This document shows, piece after piece, positions 57,368 through 64,000 of a DNA stretch of 64,000 nt. Position 1 is the first letter of the stretch. Each line of letters starts with the position of its first letter. The notes beneath the pieces were generated by a model that saw only the letters and a program-made list of their open reading frames with translations, ran no database searches and had not been told where the DNA came from. The stretch lies in assembly GCA_022711765.1 (NCBI GenBank), contig JAKLEB010000001.1, positions 788,694-852,693 of the forward strand, read 5' to 3'. Position numbers and translations under genes: made by a program. The DNA comes from Candidatus Krumholzibacteriota bacterium. GTDB taxonomy: Bacteria > Krumholzibacteriota > Krumholzibacteriia > LZORAL124-64-63.

Positions 57368-58044
57368 CACACGCCTCCCTCGGCCTCGGGCCAGACGACC
57401 TTGTGCAGCTGCACCTGGAAACGCACCGGCAGGCGGTCCGCGAGGATCCAGCCGGCGAGGTCGCGCAGGGACAGGCTTCCCCAGGCGGGCGAGAACGTGA
57501 CCGGCACGCCCTGCGGCAGGCGGCGACGCCGCCCGCCGACGTCCAGGCCGGCGGCGACCAGCTCGCGCGCCCAGTCGTAGTCGCGTCGGTCGGTGATCAC
57601 GAGCTTGATCTCGTCGGACGCGTCGAGCGCCGCGAGTCCGTCCCAATCGATCTCGCCCGCCGCGATCCCGCTGCCGGGGGTCTTGACGTCGACGACCCGG
57701 CAGACTCCGGCCGGCACCGCGGCGAGCGGCACGCGGACACCGGTCGTGCCGCTCGTTTCCACCACCACCGCGAAGCCTGCCGCGAGCGCCTCGCGCATGA
57801 GGTCGGCGGCGGCCGGCTGCAGGAGCGGCTCGCCCCCGGTCAACAGGAGCATCCGGTGACCGAGCGCGTGGACCCGCGCGAGGACGTCGGCGACCGACAT
57901 CTTGTCGCCGCCCTGGAACGCGTACTCGGTGTCGCAGTACCCGCAGCGGCGATGGCAGCCGGTCAGGCGCACCAGGACGCACGGCCAGCCCGAATGGCGT
58001 GACTCCCCCATGATCGCGGCGTATATTTCCCGGACGAACAGCAT
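57367..58044 (-). CDS. queE: 7-carboxy-7-deazaguanine synthase
   Basis: A 225-residue radical SAM enzyme that contracts CPH4 to CDG in queuosine synthesis. It opens LFVREIYAAIMGES (the family start has SxxG near here) and carries C-x3-C-x2-C in TGCHRRCGYCDTEYAF, then LLLTGGEPLLQP and VVVETSGT. The ATG at 58044 is the first Met before the conserved start. Probably transcribed with queC. Confidence 0.93.
   Translation of the reverse strand: MLFVREIYAAIMGESRHSGWPCVLVRLTGCHRRCGYCDTEYAFQGGDKMSVADVLARVHALGHRMLLLTGGEPLLQPAAADLMREALAAGFAVVVETSGTTGVRVPLAAVPAGVCRVVDVKTPGSGIAAGEIDWDGLAALDASDEIKLVITDRRDYDWARELVAAGLDVGGRRRRLPQGVPVTFSPAWGSLSLRDLAGWILADRLPVRFQVQLHKVVWPEAEGGV
57999..58027 (+). promoter_or_regulatory. 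Candidate promoter for the lipoprotein gene at 58085
   Basis: GTGACT (57999-58004), 17 bp, TATATT (58022-58027), located inside the 5' coding part of queE on the other strand; leader of about 50 bases. Confidence 0.45.
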
Positions 58045-58084
58045 CGAGACCGATCCTCGGACGCGGGAGCACCCTGGCGTGCGA

Positions 58085-58113
58085 ATGATAACTGGACTCG
58101 GCGAACGGCACAA
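58085..58113 (-). promoter_or_regulatory. Candidate promoter of queE-queC
   Basis: On the minus strand TTGTGC (58108-58113), 17 bp, TATCAT (58085-58090). Predicted leader of about 35 bases; I see no preQ1 aptamer pattern in it. Confidence 0.5.
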
Positions 58114-59305
58114 TCCGGCCGGCGGCCTCCTCTCGGCCGCGATGGCGATCGCCTGGCTGATCACGACCGGCTGCGGCGGCGACCGCCCGGAGGTCGCCCG
58201 CGAGCTCCCGGCGGCGCGCAGTCGCGGCGCGGCCGCCTGCCCGCTGGTCGCGACCGACACCGGACTCGCGGAATTCCTCGCCCTCGCGGACCGGGTCGCC
58301 GGCGGCGAAGCCGTCCCGGTCGAGGAGATGGGCGCCGTGGCCGGCCGCCCGGTCTGGGACCGCTGGCGACGCAGCTACGAGCCCGAGACGCTCCCGGCCG
58401 CGGCAGTCGGGCGGATGCTCTTCATCGCCTTGGTCGGCCGCGACGAGCTGCCCTCGCGGCTGCAGGACAAGACGATCCGCGCCGACCTGGTGCGCAGCTA
58501 CGAGATCGCACTCGCCAGACGCGCCGAGATCACTGCCTTCGTCGAGGGGTTCATCGCCGAGGACGTCGGCTGCAGGGTCCGCGAACAGCTCGCCGGCTGG
58601 CTGCCGGCCGCCGACCTCCCGGACACGGTACGCATCGATTTCCTGGTCGCGCATCCCGAGATCCGGTACTACGAGGATCATCTCCACGTCGACGCCGGGC
58701 TCGCCTGGGCCGCCGGTCGCGACCAGCTCGTTCGATTCCTCGCCTCCACGCTGTACCGGGACCAGGCGGCGATCGCGGGGCGGCAGCCGGCGAGCGCGCA
58801 CGGCCCGGACATCGTCCTCGAAACCCTGCGCCTCGTGTACAACGAGGCCGTCCCGGTCTATCTCGACGATCTGCCGCACCTCGCGTTCGATCCACGCCAT
58901 CCCCTCCTGGCCAAGGCGGCGCCTGACGTGGAGGACCTGGGTGGCCAGGCGGCGCGGACCCTGCGCGCGTTCGACGCCGGGCTCACCGCCGTCCGCGGCC
59001 GGCCGGCGCCGACCGACGGAGACTGGCTCGCGCTCTACCGGATCTTCGTCGGCGCGCAGAGCTGGCGGGCGTCCGGCTGGTTCATGGCGCGCGTGATCGC
59101 CGGACACCTCGGCGAGCCGAGGCTCCAGGCGGCGGCTCGAACGGTGCCCGAGTTCCTGGCCGCCTACCACGAGGCCTGCGCCGCGGCGCCGGGAAACCGT
59201 GACGCGGCGCCGGGTTCGCTCGCGGCGCACCTCGCCAGCCCGCCCGCGTTCACCCCGGAGAATGCCGCCTGGCTCGACCGCGAGCTTCGCCGGCTCTTCC
59301 CCTGA
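58085..59305 (+). CDS. Lipoprotein of unknown function, mostly helical
   Basis: A 406-residue protein with a hydrophobic N-terminus ending ITTGC, giving a possible lipidated Cys30 (the lipobox is not ideal). The rest is helix-rich with conserved-looking pieces VRIDFLVAHPEIRYYEDHLH, WAAGRDQLVRFLASTLYRD and WLALYRIFVGAQSWRASGWF. The layout recalls envelope peptidase-like families in which an HExxH helix follows the strand region, but no such motif is found, so enzyme activity is not supported. An in-frame GTG lies two codons upstream. It is convergent with an M49 peptidase gene. Not recognised. Confidence 0.7.
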   Translation: MITGLGERHNPAGGLLSAAMAIAWLITTGCGGDRPEVARELPAARSRGAAACPLVATDTGLAEFLALADRVAGGEAVPVEEMGAVAGRPVWDRWRRSYEPETLPAAAVGRMLFIALVGRDELPSRLQDKTIRADLVRSYEIALARRAEITAFVEGFIAEDVGCRVREQLAGWLPAADLPDTVRIDFLVAHPEIRYYEDHLHVDAGLAWAAGRDQLVRFLASTLYRDQAAIAGRQPASAHGPDIVLETLRLVYNEAVPVYLDDLPHLAFDPRHPLLAKAAPDVEDLGGQAARTLRAFDAGLTAVRGRPAPTDGDWLALYRIFVGAQSWRASGWFMARVIAGHLGEPRLQAAARTVPEFLAAYHEACAAAPGNRDAAPGSLAAHLASPPAFTPENAAWLDRELRRLFP

Positions 59306-59311
59306 GACGAG

Positions 59312-59340
59312 CGGGGCGGCGCCCTGCGGGCGCCGCCCCG
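59312..59340. terminator. Strong hairpin between convergent genes
   Basis: A perfect 13-bp stem (CGGGGCGGCGCCC with GGGCGCCGCCCCG) and a three-base loop, midway between the stop codons of the unknown lipoprotein and the M49 gene. No T-tract; it probably acts as a two-way block or 3' end stabiliser. Confidence 0.55.
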
Positions 59341-59366
59341 GTGGCGGTCGCGTGCCGGATCGCGGC

Positions 59367-61097
59367 CTAGAGATCCGGGTAGTGCCTGAACACCGGCTGG
59401 ATGTCGACCGGGATCCCCTCGAGCCGTCCGAGGGCATCGCTCAAAAGCTGCGGCATCTGCGCGTACCTCTCGATCAGCGCCTGGGCCGCCGGCTGGTCGC
59501 CCGCCGCCTGGATCGCCAGGATCTCGCGCAGGAGCTGCTCGATCGACGGCAGGAAGCGTTCGTGGACCACGCGGAACTTGCCGGTCGCGGGATCCTGGAC
59601 GATCGCCCCCTGCTCCACCAGGTAGTTGAACTGGATGGCGTTGGCCTGCCCGTGCGCCTCGCTGATCCCGAAGCGGACCGACCGGAACAGCCCCGCCAGG
59701 AACGTCGCCGGCTGCTGGGCGGTGATCGTGGGGGGGAAGTAGTCGCGGCCCGCCCGATGCAGGGTCAGGATATCCCACTCGCCCATGAGGTCCGCCTTGG
59801 CCTCCTCGATCGTGGCATAGGTGTCCTTCAGCTCGAGCCGGACCTCGGTCTCGCGGCCGTCCTTGACCAGCTTGCCCGGCCCCAGGCCGTGGCTCATCTC
59901 GTGCCAGAGCGTGTGCAGGAAGAAGCTCTCCGCGGTGACGTCGCCGAGCTGGTCGTCGGCCACGAGCCGCGCGGCGATCGGCTGGAGGATCTGGCTGAAC
60001 TTGGCGTCCATCATGTTGCGCAGCAGGACCTTCTTGCTGCCCTTGGCCTCGCGCACGCGCTCGTCGTTGGGGAGGTTGAACGCGATTGTCTGGATGCCCG
60101 CCCGGGTGTCGCCGCCGGCGTAGACCAGGTCGACGACCCGGATCGGCGACTCGCTGCCGCGATTGGGATTCTTGTGCTCGTCGGCGAGCGGCAGGTTCTG
60201 CTCGAGCCACGGCAGCTCGTCCTTGAACTTCGCGAGCCGTGCGGACTCCGCGGGGTCGGTCACGGTGACGAAGCACTCGAACGCCGCCTTGTAGCCGAAG
60301 AGTCCGTCCTCGTAGACCTCGTACGGGCCGATCGTGATCTCGATCCGCGAGTCGAGGTCCATCCACAGCATGTCCGACTCGTAATAGTCGTCGCTCAGGA
60401 AGCTCGCGGCTCGGGCCTCCAGAAACGCCCGGAGGCTCGGATTGTCCGTGAGCGCGGCGGCCTTGCGCAGGTGCTCCGCCGCCTGCGTGAGGCCGGGCGC
60501 GAAGAACTCCCGGTAGGGGATCGCGACCAGCTCGCCGTCGCCGTCGCGCCGGATCATCGTGAAGAGGCCGGAAAAATCGCCCTGCGGATCGGCCAGCTGG
60601 TCGCGGTCGGCGCGAGTCAGGTCGCGCGGATAGAAGTTGGCGCCCTCGGCGTGCTCCCACCCGCCGACGAACGCCTGGTAGTGCTGGCGGCGGTCCCAGG
60701 GCCCGGCGTTGATGGCGAAATAGCGCCGCAGCGGCGCTGCGTCGGCGCCCGCATAGGCCGCGACCCGGCCGGCGATGGCGTCGTAGCAGGGCGTCGCCTG
60801 GATCTTGAAGAGGTCGTGGACGATCCGCCCGGCCGCGACCAGCTCGTCGAGCACGGCCTTGTCCTGCGCACCGAGACCGGTCAGGTCGGGCGCGAGCTCG
60901 ACCACGGCGTATGCGTCGGCCCACTCGGCGATCGCGGCCACCGGCTGCACGGACTCGTCGCCCAGCCACTCGCAATCCCGGTCGACGTGACTCTCGGCCA
61001 CCCAGCGGTTCACGGCAGGGACTCCTTCGTTGCCGCCGCAGCCGGCCAGCAGGAAAGCGGCCAGCACCGGCAGGGCGATGCGGTGTGCGCTCGTCAT
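59367..61097 (-). CDS. M49 (dipeptidyl-peptidase III-like) lipoprotein metallopeptidase
   Basis: A 576-residue protein. The signal ends in the lipobox LLAGC (Cys20), so it is anchored in the envelope. The zinc motif is H399-E400-M-S-H403 (HTLWHEMSHGLGPG) with the second motif E431-E432-A-K-A-D436. Eukaryotic DPP III has a six-residue HExxGH; this five-residue HExxH form is known from some bacterial M49 enzymes (Caldithrix, to my memory) and plant Nudix fusions. AAGGAG lies before the ATG. It likely trims peptides, perhaps in the periplasm; upstream 25 codons in frame are not needed. Confidence 0.88.
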   Translation of the reverse strand: MTSAHRIALPVLAAFLLAGCGGNEGVPAVNRWVAESHVDRDCEWLGDESVQPVAAIAEWADAYAVVELAPDLTGLGAQDKAVLDELVAAGRIVHDLFKIQATPCYDAIAGRVAAYAGADAAPLRRYFAINAGPWDRRQHYQAFVGGWEHAEGANFYPRDLTRADRDQLADPQGDFSGLFTMIRRDGDGELVAIPYREFFAPGLTQAAEHLRKAAALTDNPSLRAFLEARAASFLSDDYYESDMLWMDLDSRIEITIGPYEVYEDGLFGYKAAFECFVTVTDPAESARLAKFKDELPWLEQNLPLADEHKNPNRGSESPIRVVDLVYAGGDTRAGIQTIAFNLPNDERVREAKGSKKVLLRNMMDAKFSQILQPIAARLVADDQLGDVTAESFFLHTLWHEMSHGLGPGKLVKDGRETEVRLELKDTYATIEEAKADLMGEWDILTLHRAGRDYFPPTITAQQPATFLAGLFRSVRFGISEAHGQANAIQFNYLVEQGAIVQDPATGKFRVVHERFLPSIEQLLREILAIQAAGDQPAAQALIERYAQMPQLLSDALGRLEGIPVDIQPVFRHYPDL

Positions 61098-61142
61098 GGG
61101 TCTCTCCTTGCACGGGGTTCGCGGAAGGATGTCGCTTGAGGC

Positions 61143-61172
61143 ACCATAGACCCCTGCCCGCGCGGGGGTCAA
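61143..61172 (-). promoter_or_regulatory. Candidate promoter of the M49 lipoprotein gene
   Basis: On the minus strand TTGACC (61167-61172), 18 bp, TATGGT (61143-61148), directly downstream of the tRNA-Asp terminator. Confidence 0.65.
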
Positions 61173-61186
61173 TGGCCGGCCGGCAC

Positions 61187-61208
61187 AAAAAAACCGCCTC
61201 GCGGCGGT
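61187..61208 (-). terminator. Intrinsic terminator of tRNA-Asp
   Basis: Read leftward: stem ACCGCC/GGCGGT, four-base loop GCGA, then seven T. It starts nine bases after the CCA end of the tRNA. Confidence 0.9.
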
Positions 61209-61216
61209 GGTCGGCG

Positions 61217-61293
<77 letters not shown>

Positions 61294-61314
61294 GCCAGGG
61301 CGGATAGGAGCCGG

Positions 61315-61343
61315 AATATAGCGCCCCCTCCGGACGCTGTCAA
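61315..61343 (-). promoter_or_regulatory. Promoter of tRNA-Asp
   Basis: On the minus strand TTGACA (61338-61343), 17 bp, TATATT (61315-61320), just after the nagZ stop codon. One of the clearest promoters in the window. Confidence 0.9.
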
Positions 61344-61349
61344 ATGGGC

Positions 61350-62756
61350 TCAGGGCGCCGCGGCGAGGGCGCCGAGATCCGGTCCGGAGAGGTCGCGCAG
61401 GGCCGAGACGCGCCAGAGAGGTCCGGCGAGCCGCGCCAGGTCCTCGCCGAGGCTCGGATGGCCGGCGACGAGCGCCTCGCCCGCCGCCGCGAGCTGCGGT
61501 TCCAGGCAGCCGGCGTGCGCCAGCGTGAGCGGCCGGTGGCTCGTGACCAGAACCCTGGCGAACGCGCGACCGGGCGCGAGCCGCGCTGCGGCGCTGTCGA
61601 GGCGCACGAGATCGGGCCAGAGCGCGCTCAACGCCGGCCCAAGCGCGCTCGCCTCGCCGAGGCGATCGCCGGCCGTGGCGTCGAGCCAGAGCAGGCGCCC
61701 CGGACCCGGCCGCGGCGTCACGCCGGCTGCGGCGCGTCGCCGGGCCTCCGCGTAGGCGGGAGCGTCCGGACCACACCGGGCGAGATCCAGCGCCGGCGCG
61801 AGGGCTGGCAAGGCGGGGCCGGCGGCGCCGTCCGCGAGCGGCAGGGCGCGCCAGGGGATGCCCCGCAGCAGGAGGCGATCGCTGCCGGCGCCGGCGATGG
61901 CCTCGAGCCAGGAGGCCGTCAGGACCCCCGGATCGACGAGGCCCTCGCTCCGGCCGTCGCCGGCCTCGACGCCGCGCGCCGCGAGCGCCGGCCGCAGCGC
62001 GCCCATACTCACGTCGTCGCTGTAGATCCGGACCCGGGGACCGACCGCGCGTCTCAGGTCCGCGAGGCCGATCCCGTCCACCGTGAGCGGCGGCCTTCGC
62101 GGCGCCGCCGGCAGGTGTCCGACCATGAGGGCGTCGGCGCCCGCCGCGAGGACCGCGCGGAACGGCTCGCGGTCGGCGTCGTCGGCGGCGACGTCGGCGG
62201 TCTCGTCGTCGTGGGTATCGCCGCGCGTCGAGCCGTGGCCCGGCCAGTGCTTCGCGCAGGCGGCGAGCCCGGCGTCGCTCAATCCCGCGTACGCGGCCGC
62301 CGCATGGCGCGCCACCCGCTCCGGATCCGCGGCGAACGCGCGCGATCCGATGACCGGATTGCGCGCCTCGCGCAGGACGTCGCAGCACGGCGCGAGCACC
62401 CGGTCCAGGCCGAGGTCGCGCAGGCGGCGACCGGTCTGCTCGTGGACGCGGCGCGTGAGGTCGGGATCGTCGAGATCGCCGAGGGTGCGCGGCGAGGGGG
62501 GCCGGCCGGCGGCCGCCTGCAGGAAGGATACGGCGCCGCCCTCGTGGTCGGCGCAGATCTCCGCGTCCGCCGGCAGCACCGCGCGCAGATCGCGAACCAG
62601 GCCGCGGAGCTGTTCAGGTCCGCGACAGTTGCGCGCGAAGAGGATCACGCCCGCGGGCCGCCAGCGGGCGAACCAGTCGCGCTCGCGCGGGTCGAGCGAG
62701 GCGCCCGCCAGGCCCACGATCAGCCGGGCGGCGAACGGCGAGGACGGCTCGTTCAC
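61350..62756 (-). CDS. nagZ: Glycoside hydrolase family 3, NagZ-like beta-N-acetylhexosaminidase
   Basis: A 468-residue GH3 protein without a signal peptide. ADHEGGAVSFL, the His loop KHWPGHGSTRGDTHDD and YSDDVSMGAL (nucleophile Asp) are the NagZ signatures for removing GlcNAc from muropeptides during wall recycling. Beyond the barrel it has about 150 residues of a second domain, longer than the 340-residue E. coli enzyme and like Gram-positive two-domain forms. The GTG start overlaps the upstream SpoIID-like stop (GTGA). Confidence 0.88.
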   Translation of the reverse strand: MNEPSSPFAARLIVGLAGASLDPRERDWFARWRPAGVILFARNCRGPEQLRGLVRDLRAVLPADAEICADHEGGAVSFLQAAAGRPPSPRTLGDLDDPDLTRRVHEQTGRRLRDLGLDRVLAPCCDVLREARNPVIGSRAFAADPERVARHAAAAYAGLSDAGLAACAKHWPGHGSTRGDTHDDETADVAADDADREPFRAVLAAGADALMVGHLPAAPRRPPLTVDGIGLADLRRAVGPRVRIYSDDVSMGALRPALAARGVEAGDGRSEGLVDPGVLTASWLEAIAGAGSDRLLLRGIPWRALPLADGAAGPALPALAPALDLARCGPDAPAYAEARRRAAAGVTPRPGPGRLLWLDATAGDRLGEASALGPALSALWPDLVRLDSAAARLAPGRAFARVLVTSHRPLTLAHAGCLEPQLAAAGEALVAGHPSLGEDLARLAGPLWRVSALRDLSGPDLGALAAAP

Positions 62757-64000
62757 GGCAGCGCGGCGCCGTCGAGGGGCGCGAGCCGCGAGCCTGGGTA
62801 GTAGTGCGCGAGGATCGCGCGGGCGGTCTGACCCGCCCGCGCACGCGCGATGGCGCCGACCTGGCAGAGGCCGAGGCCATGACCCCAGCCGCGGCCCCGC
62901 GCGATGACCCGCCGGCCCTCGTCGGTCTCGAGGTCGAACCAGGCGCTGCGCAGAATCGCCGCGCCGGTCGCCGCGGGGCGCAGAACCCGCCTGGTCTCAT
63001 CGCCGCGGACGCGATAGCGTCCCGCCTCCGTCGTGATGCCGAGCGCCGCCACCCGCCCCTCGCGCGTGCGCGCATCGATCTCGAGGCGCCGCAACGAGCC
63101 CGGCCGGCGCGGGTCGGCTCCCGCGTACGCCGGCGCGAACCCGTCCGTCTGCCACGCGGACCCGGGATGCTGCGCGAGCTCGTCGAGGTAGGCCGGCAAC
63201 GAGGCCGCCAGCACGCGCTCCAGGTCGGACCAGCTCCAGGTCTGCTCCCAGACGGCATACCGGCTCTCGCCGCACCAGGCGACGCCATCCGGCCGCCGGT
63301 CCTCGACTCCCCGCAGCAGCGGATCGGGCGCGACCGGCCAGACCTCCGCGCAATCGGCGGTGTGACCGCCGCAGGTGGAGTGGAAGAACGTGTCGGCCAG
63401 CTCGTCGCCCCGGTACACCACGAGCCCGCCGGTGGCGGCGATCGCCGCCGCGGCGAGCGGGTCCTCGCCGGCCGCCCCGCCGTAGACCTGGTCACGGGTG
63501 TCGGCGAACACGTCGAAGCCGCGCGCACGCTGGGCCTCGAGACGCCCGATGACGTAGGTGCGGGCGACGATCGCCTGCGCCTCGACCGCCGCCCGGGCGT
63601 CCGGCGGCAGCGCGCGGCCGATCTCGCCCGGCACCACGCCCGCCAGGTAGCTCTCGAGCTCAACCACGTTGACGACGGTGACCCGGGTGCTGTCGCGCGG
63701 CGTCCGGATCACGTGCAGCTCGCCCCGCCAGGTCCGGTCGTTCCACAGCAGGAGGTCGCCGGGATCCCGCGGCGCGAGGACGAGCCAGTCGAGGAGCCCC
63801 CCCTCCAGGTCGCTCGCGAACTTCAGCTTCCCCGCGAACACGGTGGCGGAGACCGTGTCGCCGGCGGCGAGGTCGAGGAGCGTGCGATCGCGGGCCCCTG
63901 ACCTCAGCTGCCAGGGCCCGGTGCAGGCGAATCGCTGCTTGGGCAGACCCTCGCCCAGGCCGACCCGCAGGAGCACCGGCTGGCCGGCGACCGGCCGCTC
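62753..64000 (-). CDS. SpoIID/LytB-domain protein, N-terminus beyond right edge
   Basis: At least 407 residues; the frame stays open to the edge (AGQPVLLRVGLGE), so the true start with a signal peptide is probably outside. LESYLAGVVPGEIG, ARTYVIGRLEAQ, FHSTCGGHTADCAEVW and GRGWGHGLGLCQVGAIARA are the SpoIID motifs. SpoIID lytic transglycosylases cut denuded glycan; in Gram-negatives such proteins occur without sporulation. Coupled to nagZ, it fits a peptidoglycan turnover pair. Confidence 0.85.
   Translation of the reverse strand, partial: ERPVAGQPVLLRVGLGEGLPKQRFACTGPWQLRSGARDRTLLDLAAGDTVSATVFAGKLKFASDLEGGLLDWLVLAPRDPGDLLLWNDRTWRGELHVIRTPRDSTRVTVVNVVELESYLAGVVPGEIGRALPPDARAAVEAQAIVARTYVIGRLEAQRARGFDVFADTRDQVYGGAAGEDPLAAAAIAATGGLVVYRGDELADTFFHSTCGGHTADCAEVWPVAPDPLLRGVEDRRPDGVAWCGESRYAVWEQTWSWSDLERVLAASLPAYLDELAQHPGSAWQTDGFAPAYAGADPRRPGSLRRLEIDARTREGRVAALGITTEAGRYRVRGDETRRVLRPAATGAAILRSAWFDLETDEGRRVIARGRGWGHGLGLCQVGAIARARAGQTARAILAHYYPGSRLAPLDGAALP

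Noticed and set aside
58045..58090. preQ1 riboswitch before queE-queC.
   Set aside because: The predicted leader is only about 35 bases and lacks the aptamer's A-rich tail and loop pattern.

Overview
The window is one stretch of a high-GC (roughly 70 %) Gram-negative bacterial chromosome. It is packed with housekeeping genes, many starting at GTG or TTG, and many neighbours overlap by ATGA/GTGA (stop-start) junctions. An Omp85/BamA protein, Kdo transferase, a GT9 heptosyltransferase-like enzyme and several lipoproteins point to an LPS-bearing outer membrane. A DUF5683 protein and a barrel with thrombospondin type 3 repeats would fit an uncultured lineage near the FCB superphylum (for example Eisenbacteria- or Krumholzibacteria-like); that placement is inference, not shown. 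No insertion sequence, prophage, CRISPR array or toxin-antitoxin system is visible.

Region 1 (1-9.6 kb) is a large leftward cluster: rplM-rpsI-rpsB-tsf-pyrH-frr-uppS-cdsA-dxr-rseP. A bamA-type gene leaves the left edge, and one small lipoprotein gene lies on the opposite strand. Its predicted promoter sits at the end of mtnA, and an intrinsic terminator lies between that promoter and rplM, which looks like attenuation. Region 2 (9.6-18 kb) holds recJ-rel-dtd-maf-mtnA, RNase P RNA with its own promoter, rnhA, a zinc-ribbon coiled-coil gene and a two-tRNA unit. Region 3 (18-31 kb) holds an acyl-CoA synthetase/acetyltransferase fusion, dnaG-rpoD, yqeY-cvpA-mutS2, and hrcA-grpE-dnaJ-rsmE (no dnaK here). 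Region 4 (31-41 kb) holds DUF5683-lepA-lepB-hemW, a selenocysteine tRNA, glmM-glmS, a rightward amidase gene with an unusual repeated C-terminus, and tRNA-Phe/Thr.

Region 5 (41-53 kb) holds a histidine kinase/receiver pair, galE, uvrA, mazG with a TrpF-like paralogue, and a coupled leftward set of two CNNM/CBS membrane proteins, a DUF1844 protein and a calcium-binding-repeat barrel. Region 6 (53-64 kb) holds a GT9 transferase, waaA, an orphan radical SAM/SPASM gene, a perfect 29-bp inverted repeat, queE-queC, an unknown lipoprotein facing an M49 lipoprotein peptidase, tRNA-Asp, nagZ and a SpoIID-like gene cut by the right edge.

All six tRNA genes encode their CCA ends. Seven well-formed sigma-70-type promoters (TTGACA-like, 17 bp, TAnnnT-like) can be read directly before tRNAs, rnpB, rplM, yqeY and others. 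The window therefore gives a usable promoter consensus for this organism. The work is mostly information processing and envelope building; the novelty lies in regulatory sites, a few altered paralogues and unknown lipoproteins rather than in a single new system.
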